Shown here: in pieces, positions 10,266 through 20,298 of the stretch
How positions within the stretch are numbered: position 1 is the stretch's first letter
How the letters are laid out: each line of letters starts with the position of its first letter
NCBI GenBank assembly: GCA_022592445.1
Contig: JABYQR010000446.1
Coordinates: 1 to 33,249, forward strand
Direction: 5' to 3'
From: Cytidiella melzeri
Lineage: Eukaryota > Basidiomycota > Agaricomycetes > Polyporales > Irpicaceae
Length of the DNA: 33,249 nt
The notes under the pieces: generated by a model
What the model saw: only the letters and a program-made list of their open reading frames with translations
Databases searched by the model: none
Told to the model about the DNA's origin: nothing
Made by a program: the position numbers and the translations under genes

Positions 10266-11063
10266 GTGTAGGAATGCAAAATAAAGAAATCAGAGCAAAA
10301 GTGAGGTTGAGGAGTATGTAAGGTCAGGAAGGAAGTGGTTGCGCTCAAAGCCAAGTTAGGATCATGTCCAAAACAAGACGGCACGCAATGCCATATATAT
10401 ACACACAAAGCCCACATTACAGCAAGATTGTATAGCAATCCTGCAAATATGGAAAACTCAAAACCTCGTGGGAGCTTTACATACATGATACCCATAAACG
10501 CGCATCAGCAGACCGTTCCCATGAATGGTCATGAGAAATGCATGCTAGCAAGCAGCACCTGTTTATATATATGTGCGTGAGTAGCAAACTTCGCTCATGA
10601 ATGGTCGCGAGAAATGCATGCTAGCAAACAGCACCTGATTATATATATGTGTATGTGAGTCACATGCTAGCAATTGAAGAGCTTGGCTATATATATACTA
10701 ACGCCTTACATGCTAGCAGAAACACTTGAATTGCAGGTGTAAATTACATGAACGCAAGCCCATATATACGTAGCAAATATACATCTCAGCAACGCTATAT
10801 AGCGGTAACATTATGTACGGCATGAGCCATAGGTCAACGCGTCAATGGGTCATATGTAGACATCTTCCATACCACAATAGCAAATGCAAATGGTATGCAC
10901 ACAGCCAATAATTGATACATACAAGTTAACTTCACTTTCAAAGATGTTAATATTACTGTAGAGACAACAATGCGGGACGCTTATAGGGCACAACCATTCA
11001 AGAGCAAGCAAACAGAATATATTGCATTGAAAAGTATACGCAACTGCACACATAGAAACAATA
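10266..11063. other. Intergenic region between the KDZ relic and the H3-mimic gene
   Basis: No gene is supported; several TATATATA tracts are present. It contains a 76-bp tandem duplication (separate entry) and dispersed CATGCTAGCA words from 10,540 to 10,720. Upstream of the KDZ start at 10265 it presumably held that gene's promoter. Confidence 0.6.
10521..10660. repeat. 76-bp tandem repeat, two units
   Basis: ATGAATGGTC at 10521 and its copy at 10597 begin two units, each with GAGAAATGCATGCTAGCAA, CAGCACCTG and a TATATATATGTG tract. A few substitutions separate them. Confidence 0.85.
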
Positions 11064-12616
11064 TCAAAGAATGCCTTTCATCCACACTCCCTTATGGCCC
11101 CTCTGCACGGGACCAAGGTTCATGTCATTGATGACAGTCACGGTGGCCTGACAATGAGCGCCGCTGGGCAATTTGCCTTTGCACCCAAATAAGATGCTGC
11201 CATCCTGGTTCACCTTCCTACGGCTCCAGCACCAGAGCGACATGCAGGAAGAGCACTGATAAGACAAGGTATGACCCCAGGGCCGAACCATATTCTCTGT
11301 CCAAGCATAGCGGATGGGATCCTTACCCGGCATGAACCATACAATATTGGTGTGCAAGCCGACACTGAAGCATTGGTCCAGCAATTGCTCAAGGTCAGCT
11401 TCAGAGTCCCGTCCCTGCCTGACAGCGGCATGGGCATAACCCTGGACGAAAGGAAAGATCTCGTATGCCAACAGCATCTGAGAAGTGAACGCGAAGCAGT
11501 TCTTGATGTTGAACCTGCATGGGAAGTCAATAGACTGAAACGAGTTTAGATGTATGGTGCTTACGTTGAGACTGCCGTTTTCAAATCATGTGAAGACTCC
11601 TTGTGATGCAAAATTGCACCACACGCCAGCAGAAACATGGTAATCTCTTTCTTCTTGAGCGGGTCCAAGAGGTGCTTGAGAATGTGGGAAAAGAACTACT
11701 AAACATTAGCAAATGACACTAATTTGCAATGTCTCACATACATCATTGACCGTGACAGCACCATTCGGCTCGAAGAACAGATCTCCACAAGTTTTATCAG
11801 AGTGAGTGCAAATGAAGACCATAATCATGTCGTAGCTAGGTGAAGGAGTTAGAACAACGTCTATGTGACAGGTAAGCTGTTGTTGCTTACTCAGCTCCTT
11901 GTCAACCAAGCTCCGCCATGTCTGCTACCTCGTTGTCAATGGTGCGGTCCCCTGTAACATCCAAGATATGCTCGAGATATATCACTCGGCTCTCATCCCG
12001 AAACGAGGAGTACCACGGGCGGATCATCTCGGACAGAAGGTGTCCAGGCCCACCTCTTGGCAACAGACCCACCAGGTAGATGTTGATAATGCACAAACGT
12101 GGGAGACGGCAGCGGATTCTAGGGGGAATGAAGGACTGCGGGGTGATGGCCAGGCCATTTGGGAACATGGCGCAACCATCCTGGTTGTAAAGCCCCTGTA
12201 ACCATGTCAGATAAAAGTTAAGAGTGCTATCGAGGCGTGTTTACGCACCCTGTAGGTCATTGGGACCTTGTTCCTACGCAGTTCGCAAGGGGGGCAGGTA
12301 AAACTGCATCGGCCCATCACCTCCGAAGGGACAGAGTCCAGCTGAGGTGCGCAGCGAACACAAACGCCACGGCCACACTCACACTGCACGAGCTGTCCAC
12401 CATTCATACAGAGACAACACCACTGTGAGTTGCACATAGGTTAGTTGGTTCTCCTTGACGTGGTGCCACACTCACCGAGTCTTCGTGCCCATTCTCATCG
12501 TTGGAGTGCCATGCTTCACCCTCCAGTGGGGTGGGCTTGGCCACCGCGCCACCTAACGCCTTACGGGGTGCTTTACCGCCAGTATTTTTCTTTGGGGTCT
12601 GTCGTGTTCTTGCCAT
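11064..12616 (-). CDS. Histone H3 tail-mimic protein with PHD-like zinc finger; one in-frame TGA
   Basis: Six exons fit exactly: 12476-12616, 12249-12422, 11891-12195, 11742-11835, 11565-11695 and 11064-11514. The five introns are 46-55 nt with canonical ends. Together they give 432 codons including the stop, all in phase, with one TGA at codon 203 (11904-11902). After the initiator Met the protein reads ARTRQTPKKNTGGKAPRKAL, identical to histone H3 at 15 of 20 positions (K9, T11-K18 and L20 kept; K4 is Arg, S10 is Asn). Met-Ala at the start should allow Met removal, exposing Ala1 as in H3. Residues 49-93 form a PHD-like cysteine pattern (CLCMNGGQLVQCEC...CVRC...CSFTCPPC). Then comes an uncharacterised domain (ICTHSDKTCGDLFF; LLACGAILHH) and a C-terminal CxxC zinc-ribbon-like segment ending in a WMK motif. 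I recall similar unnamed Agaricomycete proteins. A chromatin-directed role is inference. Confidence 0.8.
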
Positions 12617-13522
12617 ATTACCAAGGGTGGGAGAAACGAACTCGAAGTCGAAGCCGTGAGGAAAGATGCCGAATAGGAAGAGAAGAGCAAACACTAAGTA
12701 AAGGACCAGAACCAAAGAAGATTTGATCGACACGACAGGGTGGCAGAGTAGTGAGGAACGGAGAGAGAGAGAACAGAGCGCACGGAGAGGACGACGTGAG
12801 CAAAACGAGGGAAATGAACCAAGTCGAATTGCTTCAGATTGAGGCACGTGCCACTGCACAAACACGCCCAAACACCGGACTTCAACTCTCGTCTTGCATA
12901 GTTCAACGACTTCAACCTCTGCTCTACACTGCTTCGTACCACACGCGCTGGATTTCCTTCCCTGTCCAATCAGGTTGTACATTCTCTTTCTCCGTGTCTC
13001 TAGCCTACTCAAAGTTCACAGCGCTGCGCACTGGCATTCACAGCCCATGAGGGCGATGAACAAACACGCCCGTTCTCCTACCAATTAATGCTCACCCTTG
13101 TCCCATTTTTGCTGCTTGAGCTGCCTCAGTAGGTGAGAAAGATGAGGAGTCTTTCTTGGGGGAAGGGAGGGCAGTGCAAGTGCCCGGGGAGTTTGTGATG
13201 TGTCAGGTTGGCGGCGAGGGGTGCAGGTGAGCTGTGAATATCTGGGGGGACAATGTCTTAGAGTTACCTGTGACAACAGCGAGGACGAGCATCCGGCTTT
13301 CACACCGCTTCAAACACCAACGGCAAACCAGCCCCATCCTCCCGTAGCCACGACAAACGCGGTGAACCTTTGGCACAGCTCGACACCGACGACGAACACC
13401 TTCCAGCCATGACCAGTGCCAGTCCATTCCCATTGTCCAACTGCAGTGGGCGGTGGGAATGAATTGGAACAGCTCGGTGGTGCGGGTGAGTATTTAACTC
13501 ACTATCATCTGCTTGTGTTAGC
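12617..13522. other. Upstream region of the H3-mimic gene; no gene recognised
   Basis: Several overlapping short ORFs on both strands run through this GC-richer stretch, but none shows a domain or a coherent exon set. The 300 bp above 12616 presumably hold the promoter; I see no clear TATA box. The minus-strand frames at 12404-13012 that read through the H3-mimic start are shadows extending into this region. Confidence 0.5.
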
Positions 13523-13752
13523 TTTGTTGGCTCGGGGGCATTCACGCCAGCTCATCGGTTGCAGGGTCGTGCGATGTCTTATGTCGTACGCCCTCTGCCC
13601 TGGCTTCAGTCCGTACGCCTTGACCTCGGTCGAGCAGCGTGGATTTGTTGGCTCAGGGGAATTCACGCCAGCTCATCGGTTGCAGGGTCATGCGATGTCT
13701 TATGTCGTATGCCCTCTGCCCTGGCTTCAGTCTGTATGCCTCAACCTCAATT
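13523..13752. repeat. 131-bp tandem repeat, about 1.8 units
   Basis: TTCACGCCAGCTCATCGGTT occurs at 13541 and 13672, followed in both units by TGCAGGGTC, GCGATGTCTTATGTCGTA and CCCTCTGCCCTGGCTTCAGT. ORFs across it are by-products of the repeat. Confidence 0.9.
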
Positions 13753-14246
13753 GATCAGGCCTGCCGGCGTGTATTGGAGGTTAGTCATTCAATTCTGCAC
13801 ACCCCTACACTCCGTCTATTGCTAACGTATGGCTTGCAGCAACATCCCAATATTATGGATCATCAGGTGCAAACTTCTACTCAGAAGCGAACTTTGCTGA
13901 CGCATCTCCTTCTAGAGCCATGCTTTACCGTAGTTTACCATTATTTCTGCTTAGTGTATCTGCGGGTTTGGTAGATGTAACGCGACATGGCCAGTCGTGT
14001 TATTTCTGCCAACTCCGTCTCTGTTGTTGACTGCCCAATATGTAACTTAAAGAATGTCTCGGCTTATCGCCTTTAAAAACGTATTGTAAAGAACCATGAC
14101 ATACCCCTTGCCGCAAAAAAAAAATGGTCACGTGACCGTGTGAAACAAATAAAGCGCGTGAACGCTTTGCTGGCACTCGCCTCGCAGTGCCATCCATGTT
14201 GCTCGCCCTTGATTCTCTACCTCTTTCATTACATTTAGCAGCAATC
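13753..14246. other. Intergenic / promoter region
   Basis: No gene is supported. It includes an A10 run (about 14114-14124) directly before an E-box palindrome (separate entry), and ends at the start of the plus-strand gene at 14247. Confidence 0.5.
14126..14137. promoter_or_regulatory. 12-bp E-box palindrome, possible Cbf1/bHLH site
   Basis: GGTCACGTGACC is a perfect palindrome containing TCACGTGA, the sequence bound by Cbf1-type bHLH factors in fungi. It lies 110 bp upstream of the ATG at 14247, a reasonable promoter position. Function is inferred from sequence only. Confidence 0.35.
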
Positions 14247-17200
14247 ATGTCCTCAGCACCTGTCTCTGACAACCATCCTGATTCCGACCTGGAGAGCAAA
14301 AACCGCCGGCATTACAACGACGAGTCTTCAGAAGGCGGTGCTCCGTCCAATGAAGAGGACATTGAGAGTGTTGTGCGGCCCAGCGTCAAGTGGTGCCGCC
14401 CTGTGTTCCTGGAAACTTTGTCCAACGCGTATCCACGCTACCATGAGGGCAAAGGCAAGAAGAAGACCAGGGTGGTCTCAGAAACCGCCGAGCTGCTTCG
14501 GGAAATTGCAACAAAGCATAAGCTTCATGTGCCTGAGCTGCTTGAGACCGTGAGTGTTCCTCCCACACGATTCCAATACCAGCTTCTCACCTATTTTGTA
14601 TTCCGTCTGTAGAAAGTCCGCAACTGGTTGAATAACGAGAAGGCGAAACGCGCCCGGGCCCAAGGCGTTTTGTCTGCTCCAAGGGTGAAGAACACCAAGC
14701 ACGAGGACGGAGGACAAAGCTCACTGAGGTGATGCTGTTGCAAAGGTGTTCAAGGAGCCAATTGCGCAGATCATGCGGGACATGAGGGATGCCGAGAGGA
14801 AGAAGGCCATCAAAGGCAAAGGCAGGGCTATGGAGAAAGGTTCGCGCAAGGGAGAAAACGCAAGGGAGAGGGCAAGAATGAGGACGAGAACGAGGATGAG
14901 GATGAAGATGGGGACAAGAGTGAGAGCGAAAGTGAGAGCGAGGGTGACAGTGAGGGTGAAGGTGAGGGTGAGGGCAAGGGCAAGGGCGGGTCTGGTACAC
15001 CTGCCCGCCTGCTACTTGGGTATCGACAAAAGGCCATCACGGAGTTCATGGCCGGAATGACTGAGGAGCAACGGGAACAGGCCCAGGCTTTTCAAACAAA
15101 GGTCAACAGCGAGGGCCGAACTGAACCTCTTACTTCGTACGTCCTGTATTTTTATTGCAAGCCTGTAGGCTCTAGACTGAAGTTGGAATGTTGTTGCCAG
15201 TTCCGAAATTGACACTTTGGCAAAGAAAGTGCGGAATTTGCATTGGCAACAAAGCGCGTGTATGGAGCCCACATTGTTGTCATGGCGGCCTTCCGGACAG
15301 AGGACGAAGACATTGGAGCCACTCAGTGAGTACAGCACTATCAGCGTGTCCATCCACTCATCTTGCTCTTCTGTAGGTATGAGGTGCCTCTACCATTTGG
15401 CCAACCTTTCGTTTTGGACCCGTCGTTTCAAAGAGCCTATAGCAAGTTCAAAACCTTTGGGCAATCTTCACTTGGTATGCAGTATAGACCGACGTTCAAT
15501 CTCATTTGCTCACTTGCTACACATTAGCTGTTGATGAAAACCTTTGGCTCGAAAACAACAAGGATAAAATCCATCGTGCGGTTGATGCAGATGAGACCGG
15601 TTTGAAATGGTACTTCCCCACAAACAAAGCCGGCTGGCCTGCCGTTCCTGACCAGTGGCCTGAGGGAATGTCATTGGTAGATATGAAGGATGTTGTCCGA
15701 TGTTTTCTCACAATCCGATATTGTAAGTCTCTCATACATGCTGTTCAACAGGTATCTAAATTATATCTGCTGTTTCTTAGGCCTGGTCTCCGGAAATCCC
15801 AATGCGAGGGTGCCGTTTACCGAGATTGTTGCAGATCGGAATGCCTACATTCACCCCAGGTTTCTACCTGCCAAGATCCATTTCTGCGACCCATCCAAAA
15901 TGAAAGAAATTGACATCAACCGCATGGTATCTCACTGGAGGAGCAGAGTGGAGCGTAACCGCATGGCTTTTGATTTCCAGACGGTCCGCGCAAAGGACTT
16001 GAGATACGATTCGATAGGAGATGGGCCCCAGGAAGCAAACGGCTCAGAATTCATTGCTCCTTTTGCAGAGGACCCCGAGGCAGACGGTAGCGACAAAGAG
16101 TCTGATGACAACTCTCTTGCTGTCCCCGCTCAGAAAAAGCAGCAACCAGCTGCTGCTGGTCGGAGAGTGGCAGAAGTAAGCGGCGTTCTTATGCTTTAAG
16201 ACAACTACTCACTCCCATGATCAGTCCTCCAAGCGTAGTGCCCCGCCTGCCGAGAAACAGAAGGCGTCAAGTTTGGAAGTCGAGCGGACGCCTCAGGAGA
16301 GCATGAGCCACACGAGCAGGCCTGCTGAGAAGCAAAAAACTCAAGCAGACCCCGGTCCTACCAGAAGAAACGAAAGGCGGCCAAGCAGCCTGGAAAAGAT
16401 GGCACAGCTCGAGCAAAGGAGCAACATACTGCTTCAATAGAGCCCGAAGATGCCATCTTCAAGGCACCTCAGTAAGTTCCCAATGCACTACAAACTCTGA
16501 CAAACCAGCTCACTCGTTTTAGCCCTGACTCTCCTGCCAGTGTGGCGGAAGAGAATCGTTTGGACTGGCTTGGCGCCTCAGCACCGAAGTTGATTGGCAG
16601 GTCCTTGTAGACTATGTCAAAAACACTCCGGTCAGTATTTTTAGTCGGTTCAACAGCAGGTTTCCTGACGTTGACCTCAGTCCGATGCCCCTCATGGCGC
16701 CGACTCCGGCGACTATCGGTACAATGGTCCGTCAGTACCTTGGGGCTGGGGCTGGCCTCACCATTGCCTCAGTCCCAAGTTTCACACCAAGGATCATATG
16801 GAGTACCAGGCGGCTGTGACGTATGCTCAGGGCCAAAAGCTAACACTGCCGGGCACTCGTCGGGAGAAGATGGACATTCTTCTGAAGGTTGGGTTGCCTC
16901 TTCGAGACATTGCTCGGGCTGCATTTGCTGAGCCAAATAGCAATGACCCACTCGAGTTTTCTCACTTCACTCACGAGCATTTCGATCATTGGCGCGGAAT
17001 CATTGCCAAGCACAAGGAAAACGTCGAGCAGAGTCTAGCCGCGTGGAGGGCCAACCCATTCTCGAGGACGTTGCAGAGTTCTGCCACAATACCAGAGCCT
17101 GCTGTGGCGGGATCATCGTCAGTTTCATCTAGTTTCTCAATCACTCCAGTTGCTGACCTTGAGGCAAAAGACAACTTCCCACAGACAAGCCTGCTCATCG

Positions 17201-18245
17201 AAGCGCCGCTGAAGGGAGCCGTCAAGATACCACTCCAGCGGCAGAGGCAGGAAAATCTCCAGCTGCGGCAGCTGAAGGTCTTGAACGCAGATCTGTGGAG
17301 AAAGATAGGGACCCCCAGGAGAACAGCAGTACTGCTCACATTGACCCTGCTCTGCTGCAGTAAGTTGTCTGCATTGCGTGACCTGTCATGCTCCAGCTCA
17401 TTTGCCTTTGATAGGTTGGATCAATCTAAGCATCTCACACCGCAACCGGTGCTTGCTGATAGTCCTGCCAGCATACCCAAAGAGAATCGCTTGAACTGGC
17501 TCAGAGGGTTCAGCGCCGACTCCGCTTGGCAAAGTCTCGTGAGCTATGTCGAAGATACTCCGGTTAGTGTTGCACATTAGTTCTAATCAACCATGGACCT
17601 ACTGACCTTGACCTCAGCTTCATGCTCCTCATCCCGCAGACCGCGTCCGCAAACGCTACATTGGTCCGGTGGCACCTTGGGATTGGAGATGGCCTAATGG
17701 TGTCTTTCAGACGCATTCCACACTCAAGATAGCGAAGTGTATCAAGCGGCTGTGACATACGCCCGAGGCCACAGCTTGACGGAGCCAACTGTGCAAGAGA
17801 GAAAGATGGAACTCCTGTTGAAGATTGGACTACCCTTTCAAGACGTCTCTCGGGCTGCATTTGCTGAGCCGGGTAACAACGACCCCCTCGAATTCTCTGA
17901 CCTCACAAAGGCTCATTTCGACACTTGGCGCAATATCATTGTTCAGTACAGCAAAGATGTTGCTCAGGCATTGGCCGATCAAACCGCTTCCAGAGGCAGA
18001 TCTGTAGAGAATGGCTCAACCACCCCCTCCGCTGAGCAGCCATCTCTGAAACCACAGGACGGCGGGTCTTCAGCTGCCCCTGCTGGACAAACGGCTCAGG
18101 ATCTGGAGAATGCAGAGCCTGAAGCTGGGACAAGTGCTGCCCTGCCTCAGAAACGAGGTCGACTGCAGGAGGATGACCAGCGTGATGGAGGTCAAGCAAA
18201 GAAGAAGAAGAACTCTGGTCGAGCAGGAAAAATGCGGACGAGGTT
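14247..18245 (+). pseudogene. Large Agaricomycete hypothetical gene with frameshifts and a duplicated 3' part
   Basis: ATG 14247 starts an acidic, Ser-rich N-terminus. Exon 1 ends at 14549, and exon 2 from 14613 continues with KVRNWLNNEKAKRARAQG, a helix-like segment. A Glu/Asp/Lys/Ser-rich tract follows (about 14880-15000). Later exons are clear: one ending 15474 (YEVPLPFGQPFVLDPSFQRA), then 15538-15722 (DENLWLENNKDKIHRAVDAD), 15781-16175 (a well-formed block with RVPFTEIVADRNAYIHPRFL) and one from 16225. Frame changes near 14725, 14875, 16360 and 16580, with no introns to explain them, mark it as broken. From about 16.5 kb a 3' module (ENRLDWL..., AAVTYAQGQKL..., LLLKVGLPL...) is present twice. 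I recognise the family only as recurrent Agaricomycete hypothetical proteins and propose no function. Confidence 0.55.
16520..18240 (+). repeat. 0.93-kb diverged tandem duplication within the gene
   Basis: GAGAATCG with the ENRL(D/N)WL-coding words lies at 16551 and 17482, and the AAVTYA(Q/R)G block at about 16803 and 17739, giving offsets of 931-936 bp. Both units also encode LLLK(V/I)GLP and RAAFAEP.N(N/S)NDPLEFS followed by an HFD.WR..I segment. Protein similarity is clear but many bases differ, so the duplication is old. Confidence 0.85.
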
Positions 18246-19417
18246 TGTCATTTTCCAATTGAGCTCACATAATATACTTACAATTTCTGAAGATCTTCGG
18301 GCACAAAGGGCGGAATCCAGCTTCGTTCCAGGAGGACCTGATGCTCGTCTTTGTTCCTGTCTCATCTTCGTTGCTATTTGCCAATGCTGTGGTCTTTCTG
18401 AATACGCTCTCGTCGCTGCCCCTTTGATACATTTTGAAACCAATTACAAATATCGCTAATGAATTGAATTGCTTGCTTGTGCTCTGCATGACTTCCGCAA
18501 GAATTTTGCAGCAGGATGGACAATGTTTTTGTCCCAACTGGGTCAACGTCAAAGCATAAAATATAACAACATTTGCTAACCAGCATATCGTAGTTATATG
18601 TAAAGCTGCTGCCATGCAATGTCAGTATATGAATGCAAGCACCAACATCAGCCTTCATACACAAGTCGAATCAATGTATGAGTTTGCTACCGGGTGCTCA
18701 ATGATATTATACATAAGCACTACTGATATTTACAATGCATATATAATGTGCATATATCAAAGATGTGTTTAGCTTGCATGTGGAGTTGAGCCACATGTAT
18801 TGGTTCTTTGTGACACTAGTCTGGAATATACACAGCAGCTGCCATGCATTATGCGACTCTATTTACAATAGCACACTCGCGTTAGCAGTGATGTGATGTA
18901 GCTGGATAATATGCACAACAGCTGCCATGCACCTTCAGTATCTATTCACAGTAGTTATAGAATCTGCATGACAGCTGCCATGCATTCAACGTGTGTACCC
19001 ATAGCATACCCGTGTTGGCAACTATGTAAATACATGACGGCTATCATGCATTTTACCCGTGTATTCATAGCATCTACATATCAGCAACCATGTAATATTC
19101 GTAGCAATAGATAAAAAATCCATTGTGAAGTTGCTACTATTCATAGCACTCACATATAAGCAACCATGTAATATTGTCAACAATATATACAAAATTCTTA
19201 GTGAAGTTGCTACTAGCATTTGTAATTTACGACTGCATGCTTTTATGTGATATAGCTAGGGATATATCTCATTGCTCATTGATATGATGATTGTACCCAA
19301 GACAAGAACGCAATGCGGGTTGCTGATCTGACCTCCATTATAATTGGATACCTCATAAATCTTTCGGGATTTGGCCCACTCTTCTAAAGAAACATTATCA
19401 AATAAATAAATAGACAA
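18246..19417. other. Gene-free region with degenerate short repeats
   Basis: No gene is supported. CAGCTGCCATGCA-like words recur near 18607, 18838, 18918 and 18971, with weaker copies up to 19040. A block with CAACCATGTAATATT, then AGTGAAGTTGCTACTA or GTGAAGTTGCTACTA, occurs twice (about 19085-19137 and 19158-19216). Similar TGCTGCCATG words reappear near 28,680. Confidence 0.6.
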
Positions 19418-19882
19418 ATGAATCCGAAAAATGGTTTCTATAGAAACAGATTTTACACTGCCTCAAGCTTGTTGTTCTGCAGTGCTGTTTCTTGCTTCCA
19501 GATGCCTTGCAAATCAGCTGATGAAGACAGCTTGAATCAACTTACCATTACTGAGTATGTCGTGCTACAAACTTCCTTGGCGTTTGTTCAGCTTCCGATG
19601 TGATCTTGGTCAGGTTAACCCATCTTCAGGATGAAATGCAGAAGCGACTTGATGCAATTCTCCGGTCTGCTACATCATTTTACTCCAATGGCAACCGGCA
19701 GACACCTTCCCAGAAAGTAAAGAAGTCTCGGGAGCGACATGTGGTGTATAAGGTTTTGATGGATGAACGAGAGAAGCTTTATAAGAAATGGGCGGATATT
19801 GATGTCTCAGCCAGTGATGTTTAAGAATGGGAGCTTCAGAATGTTGCTCTGACAGTGGCATGTGCAATACTCGACCCATGTG
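19418..19882 (+). pseudogene. Coding relic interrupted by the Plavaka element
   Basis: Protein-like sequence runs through frames starting at 19418 and 19600. The second encodes LTHLQDEMQKRLDAILRSAT and KKSRERHVVYKVLMDEREKL, then KKWADIDVSASDV, a TAA stop at 19822-19824, and EWELQNVALTVACAILDP in the same frame up to the transposon end at 19882. The charged, helical character suggests a coiled coil. I do not recognise the family. The right flank of the transposon (28438 onward) starts GAGCATTTC...CTTGCCAG, which could be the rest of a disrupted intron. Confidence 0.4.
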
Positions 19883-20113
19883 TGTCGGAGAACTTGAAAC
19901 TGCCTCTAAAGGCGCTTGCCTCCTGTCGGCCTCTAGATGCCGACTGGATGACGGCCAGAGAGCGGCATCAGCCTCCAGATGGCAGCGAGAGAGATGGTAT
20001 CAATCTCTAGATGCGTAATCAGACATGTCATCTAAATCTAGAGGCACCGGAGCGTTCTCCGTAGAACGCGGCATTCTCAATATGGTATCCAGAGGTATGA
20101 CACCTTCTCTAGA
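19883..20113. repeat. Left TIR and subterminal TCTAGA array
   Basis: After the TIR there are four exact TCTAGA words (19932, 20006, 20037, 20108), mostly inside CTCTAGATGC or TCTAGAGGC contexts. One-base variants lie between them (CTCTAAAGGC, CCTCCAGATGG, ATCCAGAGGT). Clustered subterminal motifs like these are typical transposase-binding sites in CACTA elements. Confidence 0.75.
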
Positions 20114-20298
20114 GGCCATCGTGAGTATGTATCTGTGTACTGATAGCTGAGATAATAATGATTCAGCACGTTCAGCTCTCAGCCTGCGACGTGATGAGCT
20201 TTTTCTCCCCCCTACCACCACACTCTTTGACTTGACCCCCTTCTCTCACCACTACGCGTAAGTTGGACACTCCATCGTCTTGCAAGTTGCCTAACAAC

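Noticed and set aside
11706..11909. A separate ORF continuing the H3-mimic protein after a frameshift
   Set aside because: A 55-nt intron (11836-11890) with GTAAGC, CTAAC and CCTAG places the flanking exons in phase, so no frameshift is needed; only the TGA remains.
12404..13012. A 202-residue minus-strand ORF containing the H3-like stretch internally
   Set aside because: The frame upstream of the internal Met (12616) has no domain and reads like 5' UTR. The H3-like segment needs to be N-terminal to make sense, and the downstream intron donor shows the ORF end is read-through of an intron.
18911..19219. A CRISPR-like array
   Set aside because: The repeats are degenerate, unevenly spaced and in a eukaryotic context.
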